Assembly (NCBI RefSeq): GCF_040958095.1
Contig: NC_091228.1
Location: 8,874,840 to 8,938,839, forward strand
Length of the DNA stretch: 64,000 bases
Direction: 5' to 3'
DNA from: Procambarus clarkii
Lineage: Eukaryota; Arthropoda; Malacostraca; Decapoda; Cambaridae
The position numbers and the translations under genes were made by a program. Shown here piece by piece: positions 25,382 through 36,000 of this stretch. Positions within the stretch are counted from its first letter, which is position 1. Every line of letters begins with the position of its first letter. The notes below the pieces were generated by a model. That model was not told the DNA's origin. It did not search any database and saw only the letters and a program-made list of their open reading frames with translations.

Positions 25382-26325
25382 TGACACAAAAATCAGTATG
25401 AAAATTACCTCGGCTGAGGATATTGAAAAACTTCAAGCTGATATTATTAAAGTTTTCGACTGGGCATCAGAAAATAACATGATGTTTAACAGTGATAAAT
25501 TCCAGGTACTCAGGTACGGTAAAAATGAGGACCTTAAACATAATACAGAGTACAAAACACAATCAAATGTACCCATAGTAGGAAAACAGCATGTAAAGGA
25601 TTTGGGAATAATAATGTCTGACGACCTAACGTTTAAGGAGCATAACCAAGCAAATATTGCGACAGCCAGAAAAATGATAGGATAGATTACGAGAACTTTC
25701 ATATCCAGGGATCCCATCACAATGGTTGTACTCTTCAAGTCACTTGTGTTGTCCCGTCTTGAGTACTGCTCAGTACTCACTTCCCCCTTCAGAGCAGGAG
25801 AGATTGCTGAAATAGAGGGAATACAGAGAACATATACGGCACGCATAGACGCAATAAAGCACCTAAATTATTGGGATCGTCTCAAAGCCCTCCAAATGTA
25901 CTCACTAGAAAGAAGACGAGAGAGATATCAAATAATATACACCTGGAAGATACTGGAGGGCCAAGTACCAAATCTACACAGTAAAATAACAACGTACTGG
26001 AGTGAACGATATGGAAGAAAATGTAGAATAGAACCAGTGAAGAGCAGAGGTGCCATAGGCACAATCAGAGAACACTGTATAAACATCAGAGGTCCGCGGT
26101 TGTTCAACGTCCTCCCAGCAAGCATAAGAAATATTGCCGGAACAACCGGGGACATTTTCAAGAGGAAACTAGATTTATTCCTCCAAGGAGTGCCGGACCA
26201 ACCGGGCTGTGGTGGGTATGTGGGCCTGCGGGCCGCTCCAAGCAACAGCCTAGTGGACCAAACTCTCACAAGTCAAGTCTGGCCTCGGGCCGGGCTTGGG
26301 GAGTAGAAGAACTCCCAGAACCCCA
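25382..26325 (+). pseudogene. CR1/jockey-type LINE, 3' third, inserted into the inverted repeat
   Basis: Starts within the catalytic box (DTKISMKI, the remainder of a FADDTK motif) and runs to a stop at 26308 through HVKDLGIIMSDDLTF, LSRLEYCS, RGPRLFNVLPASIRN and VGLRAAPSNSLVDQ. The frame is uninterrupted except for one TAG at 25683-25685, probably a mutated Trp codon (KMIG*ITRTF). 5'-truncated, as is normal for LINE insertions. It splits the right repeat of the 23906-26402 element at an AAAGGAT sequence, so it is younger than that element. Confidence 0.85.
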
Positions 26326-26479
26326 TCAACCAGGTATCCTTTAATGTTAAAAATTGTTCAAATTGAAATAAATATTTAACACTGTACAGTACAGTTGTGT
26401 TTGCCTGCCACAGCCTGCCACAGCCTTGAGAGCACGGAGCCTCTCTCTACATTGGCGACCCAGTCTGGCTAAACATTGC

Positions 26480-28350
26480 GGTACAGTAGAACCTCAAGAC
26501 CAAGGTATTTGTATCTGGTAACTAGTCGAGCAGAGAGCCATCATCCAACTGCATTTTGCGATCGGCCCCACCCCGTCTGGGTGGGTGTCGGTTCAGGATC
26601 TTTGTTTTCTCTACTGAGATGACTAAGCATAGTTCCTGACATGTGGACAATACAGAGTTCAGAACATTTTGGGTGTTGGTATACCCATTGGTGTGGATCA
26701 GTATATCATCCACATAGCTAATGATGTGTTTGCTGGACCTTCTAGTTACAAAGTTTAAAAGTGCACTGATTAACACATTGAACAGAGTAGGACTGAGGAC
26801 ACCTCCCTGTGGAGTGCCAAGTTCAAAAAATCTCGTTACACTCCTATGCCCATGGAACAGTACAGATGACTTCCTGTTGGATAGATAGCCTCTTATTCAC
26901 CGTAGAAGCCATCCTCCAACATTTATTTTAGCAAGTTCTCTCAGAATGACGTGTGGGTTAGCAATGTCAAAGGCTGACTTAAGATCTAGGAAAGTGGTGT
27001 ATGACCTATCAGTATGCAGGGTGAGGAATGTGGTAATACAGTGATGTACACTCTTTCCATGCATAAAGCCATATATCTGGGGAGACAACATATTAATAAT
27101 TTTGTAAAGGAGACGGTTGAGAACCCTCCTCTCAAGACACTTATAGAGACAACTAGTGAGGGAGATTGGGCGAAAAGCACTCGGCTGGTGAGGTTTAGGA
27201 ATGGGAATAATAACACTGTTGGTCCATGACTTAGGAAGCTCCCCAGTTACATAGCTCATATTATACAATTGAAGAAAGGTATTCCCTGGAACTAGCAGAA
27301 GCATATGCAGTATGCCGTCAGTAACTCCATCCTCCCCGGGTGATGTAGCTTTGCCTTTATGTAGAGCAGAATCTAGTTCGTATTCAGTAAAAGCATGTCA
27401 CAGTCATCCTCTTAATGAAGCATGAAGTCAAGGAACCTTGCCCTATCAGTATATCTATCATTTAATTCATTCTGCGAGGGTAGAGGAAGACTGTCAAAGC
27501 TGGAAGTCGTGGCCCAAGCACCAACAAGCTCATTTGCTCTGTGCAGAGGATTAGGGTACGAGATCTCTGCAGCATTTTTCCCTTTGATCTTGTTGATATC
27601 CTTCCATGCCCGACTTAGTGGCGTGTGAGAATTGAGACTACGGACAAAAGTTTCCCAGTCTATCTGCCTCAGCTCCACCATACGTTCCCTGGCCTTAGCC
27701 AGAGCCGCTTGAAAGAGCCGAAGCATTTCAGCAGTGCGGGTCCTTCTACAAGCTAGTCCAATTATTCTGGCAGTGCGTTTTAGTGTCTGCAATTTAGAAT
27801 CATTATAATAAACATAAGTGCTATGACCAGTGTAATTTGGGTTACGTGGCCTGGACGATGGATCAAGTGATTCTATAAACTGGTTGATAGTACCTGTGAG
27901 CTCATTGTTAAAATCTTCAACTGATGAAGGCTCAGATGAACTGCACCAATCTGACACATGAGCAACAAGATTGTCTCGCTGATTGATGGGCACAGCCAGC
28001 CTCTTCCGCTTGAACACTCCACCAGGGAGGATAGAACTGCCAATGCTTACAGTGGCTAATATGGCCAGATGATCAGACGCCATAACTGGCACTATTGACG
28101 AGGCGCACACGGTGTGGGAGACGTTGAAACCAAGACATAGACCAAGAATACCCCCGTAGATATGCGTCGGTTCAAGGTCACCCACAATCTGTGCATCATC
28201 GTGACTACCTAATAGTGACACTAGTTGCCGTTACGATTACTGAACTGCGAATTACCAATATTCCTATGTCTAGCGTTATAATCACCTTTAATGATGGTAG
28301 GCTCAGTCTGAATACAGATAGGAAGGTCAGCATAATTAAAGTTACAAGGA
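26480..28350 (-). pseudogene. I-clade-like LINE: endonuclease and reverse transcriptase remnants
   Basis: Minus strand. Near 28290 the endonuclease motif IIKGDYNARHRNIG is readable, then ASDHLAI near 28070, then a linker to 27412. The RT follows in another frame: SPGEDGV near 27330, FRPISLTSCLYKCLERR near 27200, LDLKSAFDIANP near 26980, GTPQGGVLSP near 26810, and the active-site box SYVDDIL near 26710. Stops or frameshifts occur around 28215, 27410 and 26897. Retained order and motifs place it among I/Nimb-type elements; RNase H is not seen. The 3' end beyond 26520 is lost. Confidence 0.75.
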
Positions 28351-28423
28351 GTCGATTATTTAGTACATAGTTGTTTTTCTCTTAAACTGGATGATAGAGG
28401 GGGAGTCTTTAACGTGATTGGGA

Positions 28424-29176
28424 ATACATACATACATACATACATACATACATACATACATACATACATACATACATACATACATACATACATACATACA
28501 TACATGCATGCGTACATCCATACATACATACATACATACATACATACATACATACATACATACATGCATGCATACATACATACATACATACATACATACA
28601 TACATACATACATACATACATGCGTATATAAATACATGCGTATATACATGCGTATATAAATACATACATACATACATTACATACATACATACATACATGC
28701 ATGCGTACATACATACATCCATCCATCTATCCATACATACATACATACATACATACATACATACATACATACATACATACATACATACATACATACATGC
28801 ATGCATACATACATACATACATACATACATACATACATACATACATGCATGCGTACATACATACATCCATCCATCTATCCATTCATACATGCATACATAC
28901 ATACATACATACATACATACATACATGCATGCATACATACATACATACATACATACATGCATGCATGCATGTATGCATGCATACATACATACATACATAC
29001 ATACATACATACATACATACATACATACATACATACATACATGCATACATACATGCATGCATGCGTACATACATACATCCATCCATCTATCCATTCATAC
29101 ATGCATACATACATACATACATACATACATACATACATACATACATACATACATACATACATACATACATACATAC
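28424..29176. repeat. (ACAT)n microsatellite, about 750 bp
   Basis: ACAT repeats with islands of GCATGCAT, GTACATCC, ATCCATCTATCC and GCGTATATAA. The island block GCGTACATACATACATCC and ATCTATCC recurs at 28700, 28850 and 29065, showing higher-order duplication. All long frames here (Met-Tyr-Val-Cys or Thr-Tyr-Ile-His repeats) are artefacts. Confidence 0.98.
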
Positions 29177-29590
29177 ACGTCCAGCCAGCATATAGCTATT
29201 TCGGGACAAAATCCAATACAGTTTATATTGGTGAAACGCCACTGTGATGAGGAGTTGAAATATCACAGGAACTGTAGGTTAATGTGTGACATAAGTGAGG
29301 TTAGATGAGGCATCTACAAGCATCAGCTGGAGGCTGATGGAGTGTTGTGGAGGCTGGTGGTACTATGTCCAGATGTTGGAGGGTGGATTTGACTCTCCCA
29401 CCCTCCCTCCCCCTCCCCCCCCCCACACATTGACCGCAGTACGTCTAAGGTTACTTTCCACTCTCGCTTACCAAGGGTATAACCCCCGCCCCTCCCAACA
29501 CACACACATGCATCAGATTCTTAACTTACACTATTTATGATTTACCAATTTATGTTACTACACTGACTGTCAATTTCACAATATTGTATA
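29177..29590. other. No recognisable feature
   Basis: Includes a C-rich run (29400-29425) and a short CA run (29498-29510). No frame, motif or repeat I can assign. Confidence 0.5.
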
Positions 29591-29601
29591 AACTTTGATG
29601 A

Positions 29602-29907
29602 ATCGCTCGTCTATGGGTCATCCAATAATGTTAGCAGACTTCTAGATGTTACCACTGCTAGGTTTAGGCTCAGCTACAAGTACTTCTGGAAGTTTGTAAC
29701 ATCTGATGATGTAGATTTGACTAAATGTAAACTCTGTCAGCAGAACTATTCGCATACTTTGCGTCATTATATAATGGAATGTGAAAAATCGCGGAATTTA
29801 AAGATAACAACATCAATAGTGTCCATGAAATGTGTAAGTACTTCATTCATAATGATGTGCTGCTCGAAATCTTAGCGAAGTATCCAAAATTTGCTTACTG
29901 TAGGTAA
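29602..29907 (+). pseudogene. LINE C-terminal zinc-binding segment
   Basis: Reads SSNNVSRLLDVTTARFRL, LTKCKLCQQNYSHTLRH, MECEK, then after a one-base frameshift near 29800 continues EILAKYPKFAYCR and stop. The CxxC...H...C pattern is the C-terminal knuckle of an I-type LINE, clearly related to 37563-37874. The 42-bp minisatellite begins directly after the stop codon. Confidence 0.8.
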
Positions 29908-29911
29908 TGCA

Positions 29912-30838
29912 TACACATGACTGTAAAGCTGCCGCCCAGTTGGGTGGGTGTGGAGCACATGACTGTAAAGCTGCCGCCCAGTTGGGTGGGTGTGGAGCAC
30001 ATGACTGTAAAGCTGCCGCCCAGTTGGGTGGGTGTGGAGCACATGACTGTAAAGCAGCCGCCCAGTTGGGTGGGTGTGGAGCACATGACTGTAAAGCTGC
30101 CGCCCAGTTGGGTGGGTGTGGAGCACATGACTGTAAAGCTGCCGCCCAGTTGGGTGGGTGTGGAGCACATGACTATAAAGCTGCCGCCCAGTTGGGAGAG
30201 TGTGGAGCACATGACTGTAAAGCTGCCGCCCAGTTGGGTGGGTGTGGAGCACATGACTGTAAAGCTGCCGCCCAGTTGGGTGGGTGTGGAGCACATGACT
30301 GTAAAGCTGCCGCCCAGTTGGGTGGGTGTGCAGCACATGACTGTAAAGCTGCCGCCCAGTTGGGTGGGTGTGGAGCACATGACTGTAAAGCTGCCGCCCA
30401 GTTGGGTGGGTGTGGAGCACATGACTGTATAGCTGCCGCCCAGTTGGGTGGGTGTGGAGCACATGACTGTAAAGCTGCCGCCCAGTTGGGTGGGTGTGGA
30501 GCACATGACTGTAAAGCTGCCGCCCAGTTGGGAGAGTGTGGAGCACATGACTGTAAAGCTGCCGCCCAGTTGGGTGGGTGTGGAGCACATGACTGTAAAG
30601 CTGCCGCCCAGTTGGGTGGGTGTGCAGCACATGACTGTAAAGCTGCCGCCCAGTTGGGTGGGTGTGGAGCACATGACTGTAAAGCTGCCGCCCAGTTGGG
30701 TGGGTGTGGAGCACATGACTGTAAAGCTGCAGCCCAGTTGGGTGGGTGTGGAGCACATGACTGTAAAGCTGCCGCCCAGTTGGGTGGGTGTGGAGCACAT
30801 GACTGTAAAGCTGCCGCCCAGTTGGGTGGGTGTGCTGC
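29912..30838. repeat. 42-bp minisatellite, 22 units, inner end of right arm
   Basis: Unit CATGACTGTAAAGCTGCCGC plus CCAGTTGGGTGGGTGTGGAGCA, with variants such as GGGAGAGTGTGG and GTGCAGCA. 42 is a multiple of 3 and the unit lacks stops, so 170-322-codon frames are open on both strands. They are not genes. The left arm has only four units. Confidence 0.97.
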
Positions 30839-31007
30839 AAGACTAGTAACTGTGTGACTCACCATAAATGTAAAGTGCCTTGTATAGTGACTGTTGTGAG
30901 CCTCTTGTTGAATCACTTGTGACACAAAAAATTACTGATGTGTGTATTTGTGTGGGTGATTAAATATGTATGTGTATGTATATATGTATACGTATGAATA
31001 TGTACAT

Positions 31008-31008
<1 letters not shown>

Positions 31009-31038
<30 letters not shown>

Positions 31039-33121
31039 TGCATATACAAGAATGTACATAAGGAATGTGAGGATACAATTATGGTAATTACAGTCTTGTA
31101 AAGCCACTAGCACGCGCAGCGTTTCGGGCAGGTCCTTAATCTAAGAAAATTTTAAGGAGGTAAATACTTGCAAAATTTATAGACAAAAAAATGATAACAG
31201 ATTACATGGAATGAAAAAAAAAAAAAAAAGATGAGAGAAAATTATAGGTACAGTATATTAAAGCACATAGGTAGCTATGATTGATTGCAATGACAGCTTA
31301 AAATGGTAGTTGACAACAAATTGGTAGGCACAATACAGCAGAAACAATATAAGATTGATTGCAATGACAGCTTGAATGGTAGTTGACAAAAATTGGTAGT
31401 CACAATACAGCATATGGCTAGCACATAAAAGAAGACAGCAATGAACACAATGATAAGGTTTGATATTACATAAAAATTAGGAGATTGTGTACCACTAGGT
31501 ACAGAGCAAATTTAAAGCTCAGTGTAGGAAACTAAATAGATGAAGTTAGGTACTTTTTGGTTTTGCTTTTAAATAAGGCAAAAGTTTTACAGTTTTTCAA
31601 TTCACTAGGGAGTGAGTTCCATAGACTAGGTCCCTTAATTTGCATAGAGTGTTTACACAGATTAAGTTTGACCCTGGGGATATCAAAGAGATATTTATTT
31701 CTGGTGTGGTGATAATGGGTCCTATTACATCTGTCCAGGGAGAGTTTCAGAGCATGGTTTGCATTTAAGAACAGGGTTTTGTAAATGTAGTTGACACAAG
31801 AGAATGTGTGGAGGGAGTTAATATTTAGCAAGTTTAGAGATTTAAATAAGGGAGCTGAGTGTTGTCTGAAAGCAGAGTTAGTTATTATTCTGATAGCAGA
31901 TTTTTGCTGTGTGATGATGGGCTTAAGGTGGTTTGCAGTGGTAGACCCCCATGCACAGATACCATAATTAAGATAGGGGTATATTAGTGCATAATATAGT
32001 GAGAGGAGAGCAGAGTTAGGAACATAATATCTGATTTTGGAGAGTATACCAACTGTCTTAGAGACTTTCTTAGTTATGTGTTGAATGTGGGTGCTGAAGT
32101 TGAGTCTCTTGTCTAGGAATAGGCCAAGAAACTTGCCATCATTTTTATTACTGATGTTAATGTTGTCTATCTGTAGCCGAATTGCATTTGATGATTTGCT
32201 TCCAAATAAGATGTAGTAAGTCTTTTCGATGTTTAATGTTAGTTTGTTCGTTGACATCCATAAGTGGACTTTTTTTAATTCATTATTCACAACATTATTT
32301 AGTGTATGTGGGTTGAGGTTTGAGTAGATAAGGGTAGTATCGTCAGCAAACAATATAGGTTTGAGAATATTAGAGACATTAGGCAGATCGTTTATATATA
32401 TAAGAAATAGAAGAGGTCCTAAGATGCTGCCCTGTGGCACTCCAACGGTAATTGGTAGAGTGGAAGAAGTTGTATCATTGATGGTTACATATTGGTGTCT
32501 GTCACTAAGATAGGATCGGATGTAGTCAAGGGCAAGGCCTCGGATTCCATAATGCTGGAGTTTAAGTAAGAGGTAGTTGTGATTAACAGTATCAAAGGCT
32601 TTTCTTAGGTCAATGAAGAGTCCAATCGGAAACTCATTTTTGTCAAGGGCTGAGTAGATAATGTCAAGGAGACTAATGATTGCATCATTGGTACTCTTTT
32701 GGGACCGGAAGCCAAACTGGCAGGGGCTGAGTATGTCGAATTTTACGAGGTAGGAATAGAGCTGTTTGTAAATAATTTTTTCAAATATTTTTGATAGAAT
32801 GGGTAGATTTGATATTGGTCTATAATTGTTTATGTCCGCCGGATTGCCTCCTTTATGGACTGGCGTTACTCTTGCTTTTTTGAGGATATCAGGGAAGGTG
32901 TGACACTCTATAGATTTGTTGAACAGTAGTGCTATGGGTGGGGCAAGGGCATGGGAGGCTCTCTTGTACACAATGGACGGAATTTCACTGGTGTTCCCTG
33001 CCTTGGTTTTTAGAGAGTGTATGATGGACACAACATCTGCCGGGCTGATTGGTGAAAGGAGAAGAGAGTTTGGATAGCTGCCTGAGAGATATGTGTTAAT
33101 ATGTGTCTGAGTATGTGTTTA
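31009..33121 (-). mobile_element. LINE insertion in the right arm (CR1/L2-type), absent from the left
   Basis: The left-arm sequence GTACATGTATGCATAAG (mirrored, near 22970) is unbroken. In the right arm the same point is split by 2.1 kb that begins with a (TTTA)n tail (31009-31038, the element's 3' end) and ends near 33121. The tail of short repeats instead of poly(A) fits CR1/L2-type elements. The target duplication is very short or absent (shared ACAT). The 5' end is truncated, with the frame already open at the boundary. Confidence 0.85.
31532..33031 (-). CDS. LINE reverse transcriptase, N-terminally truncated
   Basis: 499 codons from the first Met. The frame actually stays open upstream to about 33120 (NTYLSGSYPNS...), so the Met is arbitrary. 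RT landmarks in order: NYRPISNLPILSKIFEK (69-85), FIDLRKAFDTV (139-149), GVPQGSILGP (197-206), FADDTT (228-233) with both catalytic aspartates, DKRLNFSTHIQH, and the C-terminal HHTRNKYLFDIPR ... LWNSLPSELKN. No stop or frameshift interrupts it. The endonuclease domain is missing, so it cannot move by itself. The intact frame points to recent insertion. Short relatives at 7380, 18999 and 47223 are older copies. Confidence 0.93.
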   Translation of the reverse strand: MSIIHSLKTKAGNTSEIPSIVYKRASHALAPPIALLFNKSIECHTFPDILKKARVTPVHKGGNPADINNYRPISNLPILSKIFEKIIYKQLYSYLVKFDILSPCQFGFRSQKSTNDAIISLLDIIYSALDKNEFPIGLFIDLRKAFDTVNHNYLLLKLQHYGIRGLALDYIRSYLSDRHQYVTINDTTSSTLPITVGVPQGSILGPLLFLIYINDLPNVSNILKPILFADDTTLIYSNLNPHTLNNVVNNELKKVHLWMSTNKLTLNIEKTYYILFGSKSSNAIRLQIDNINISNKNDGKFLGLFLDKRLNFSTHIQHITKKVSKTVGILSKIRYYVPNSALLSLYYALIYPYLNYGICAWGSTTANHLKPIITQQKSAIRIITNSAFRQHSAPLFKSLNLLNINSLHTFSCVNYIYKTLFLNANHALKLSLDRCNRTHYHHTRNKYLFDIPRVKLNLCKHSMQIKGPSLWNSLPSELKNCKTFALFKSKTKKYLTSSI

Positions 33122-33174
33122 CATGTATGCATAAGTATGTGTACATTAATAATTTTGTAACTAGCGTCAAAAGA

Positions 33175-34255
33175 TTGTTATTTGCTTAGCTAAACGAACT
33201 AGAGGGTTCAGTTCCTGAACCGATTATGTGCCTCTGTAATCCTTTACACCACCGCCCACGGGATGTGTATTATGGGGTGCATAATAAAGAAAGAAAATGA
33301 ATGGACCGAACCCCACAATTCATTTAGCTAAGCAAGTTACAATCTTAATGAGCTAGTTACAAAATTCACTATAAGTCGTCACATCATAAATGGGTTCGAG
33401 ATCGACCACAAGTAGTGCATTACATAAATTTATCAGTATTGTGCAGCCTGTGATCCCCGCCTGGCTGGATACTGATACCTAGGTAATTTTCATGTGTCCG
33501 GACACCGGCGATAAGGTGGTATTATTTATTTAACTTAAGATATATATATTTTTAAATGTTGTCACATTAACGGCTACATCTTCCTTTCTTCTGACATATA
33601 GATTTTTAAGATTAATTGAAATATATGGAAACTAATTATACAATTTATTGGCTGGTGTGCAGGGCTTCACACTCTCAGAGCAAGCCATCAAGTAACTATC
33701 AAAACGCATATATCTTCGTTTTCACTTCAGTTATATTTATGACAAAGGATTTTAAATGTAGCCTATATTTCTACCTTTCAGATGACATAAATACTTTCGT
33801 TAATTACAATATCTAGATCAAACTAACATTGATTTTCAAAAGGTTGTATATTTTCCATCAATAGAGAGCATCAGCCAAGAAGCCTTCTTTAAAATATGAA
33901 TATCTTTCCTCACCCAATAAGATCTAATCTCTGAATAAAACGCAAAAAACGACTTGATTGTAACCTATCCACCGCTGCCCATTGGATGGGGGAGAGGGGG
34001 TTATGTGTAGGATAAACATATCAATTGTGACACTAGCCCTCCATATATGTCAGTTGCTTAAATTATAAACTGTACTTGTGGTCGGTCTCGAGCCCATTGT
34101 TGATGTGACAATGTGTATTGACTTTTGTAACTAGCTTATCAAGATTATAACTTGCTTGGCTATATGAATTGTGGGGCTCATTCCCTGAGCCCATTATGTG
34201 CCTCTGTAACACTCCACTATCGTCCATAGGATGGGTATGGAGTGCATAATAAATG
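33175..34255. repeat. Right-arm LINE tails and satellite (mirror of 21855-22960)
   Basis: 33175-33280 (+) and 33290-33425 (-) are facing copies of the LINE 3' UTR. 33540-33820 is degenerate 190-bp satellite. 33955-34250 (+) is a complete 3' UTR copy. Order and orientation are the exact mirror of the left arm. Confidence 0.75.
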
Positions 34256-34799
34256 AACTAAACTAAGCTCTGCCTTTTTGATAACATATACAATTATTAG
34301 CTTTATTTGTGAATCTCAATTAATTAAACAATATATCACAGAGCCTGTAGGGTTCGGTGAGATGAGCGAAGAGACATGGGAGATTTTACATAAGTACAGT
34401 ACATGGTAGTTTAAGTAGCGAACGCATGTCAACGAATAACGAGTATATATAACAAAACCATTGTCCTATGAAGTCGATTTAACTTCCAAACATATATTTT
34501 TTAATTAATGTTAAATGTTTTCTGGCTAGTTATGTTAGATTTTATTAAAAATACGTATTCTACTTGTTAACATTATAATTTAAATTTGTGATAATTTGAG
34601 CAGAGAAGTGCGACAACTGGATATGCCAACAAACACTTTCCAAACAACGATATATCTTGGATAAGTCGCTCCACAACATTGCTGCTTGGACCATCGACTT
34701 CCTTTGATGCTACTTATTTCATAATGAAATTATATTAGTTTGGAGTAAATATATGTTTTCTCATGTTCTGCATTCAGCACCCACATTATAGTGAGTAAA

Positions 34800-36000
34800 T
34801 ATACCATATTACTTCATTACTTAAATAATGCTAGGAGGGTTTGAGTAGCTTTGGGTATTTAGTGCACAGAATCTCCAATAGATGGGGCGAGAGTCGCCCC
34901 ATCTCTCTCACCCGAGAGAGAGTCGAAACTTAATTTAAAATTGATATATCTTTGTTCTCGAACATGATATATTTCATTTGGTGCAATTATAATAATGTTC
35001 ATATATCGGTCTTTCTGGAGGCATATAAGATTTTAGGCTTTATTAGCGTATCTTTGTTAATTATACAATATATCGGCAAGTGCGTAGGCGTCTGCACTCC
35101 ATGCCCGACAAGCTACTGAGCGCTAGTATAAAAACATATGTATCTTCACTTGAGCTATAAATATGTCTATTGTAATGTATTTAAAATGAAGCTCTTATTT
35201 CTATCTTGCTTAAGACTTATAAAACATTTGTGTTTATTAACGAATTTACGTGAAATAAACATTGATCTGAGAGAGAGTTGCTCTGTCGTTCAGTCTGTAC
35301 GGGGTGGGAGCTCCGTAATTTTTAATATACAATAATCTTCATTAGAAATTTAAATATGTCTATAGTAAAGTGTTTAAAGTGAAGCTTATATGTCTGTCTT
35401 TCTTGAGACATATAAAACATATATGTTTACTAACGAATTCACGTGAAATAAACATTGTTCTGAGAGAGAGTTGCTCGGTCGATCGATCTGTCCGGGGTCG
35501 GAGCTCGGCTATTATAAAAGTACACGTATCTTCGGTTTAAATTTAAATATGCCCATGGTAAGGTATTTAGAATGAAGCTTACATTTCTATCTTTCTTGTG
35601 ACATATAAAACTTTTACGTTTATTAAGGAATCTGCGTGAAATAGGCATGGTTCTGAGATGAATGCTGCGGTTTTCGAGCTCGACGCGCGGCAATGGAAGC
35701 CATATACACATCCAGTGGGTGTTATTGGACCCCATACCCATTTTATGGGTGGTTGGAGCCCCATACCCATTCTATGGGTGGTTGGAGCCCCATACCCATC
35801 CTGTGGGTTGTAGTGGACGCCATACTCATCCTGTGGGTGGTATTGGACCCCATACCCTTCCTGTGGGTGGATGTGATCCCCATACTCATCCTCTGGGTGG
35901 ATGTGACCCTCATACCCATCCTGTGGGTGGTATTGCACCCCTTACTCACCTAACAGGTGGTAGTGGACAATATACCGATCCTGTAGTTGGTATAGTAGAC
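34800..36000. repeat. Right-arm satellite and 30-bp minisatellite
   Basis: 190-bp monomers at 34940-35680 and the 30-bp array (CCTGTGGGTGGTATTGGACC units) at 35693-35993 mirror the left arm. From 36000 to 36516 the sequence is unique AT-rich DNA up to the element terminus, with no gene seen. Confidence 0.8.

Larger units (their letters stand above)
23906..26402. mobile_element. Small inverted-repeat transposon carrying a C48/PHD gene
   Basis: Left repeat 23906-24092 (AAACACAACTGTAC...) mirrors the right repeat, which is split by a LINE insertion into 25215-25382 and 26326-26402. Without the LINE the element is about 1.55 kb. Repeats are about 185 bp with several substitutions and a short extra stretch on the right. 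The interior holds a minus-strand gene remnant (24305-25011) and a (TAA)n run (24229-24280). No target duplication is clear. The superfamily is not assigned. Confidence 0.7.

Noticed and set aside
28356-29308. Frames of repeated Thr-Tyr-Ile-His or Met-Tyr-Val-Cys
   Set aside because: Translation of (ACAT)n.
29907-30840. CRISPR-like array of regular repeats
   Set aside because: 42-bp units are contiguous with no unique spacers, and the setting is an animal genome.
29872-30925. Long open frames (170-322 codons) on both strands
   Set aside because: They exist only because the 42-bp minisatellite unit has no stop and is a multiple of three; no homology or gene structure.
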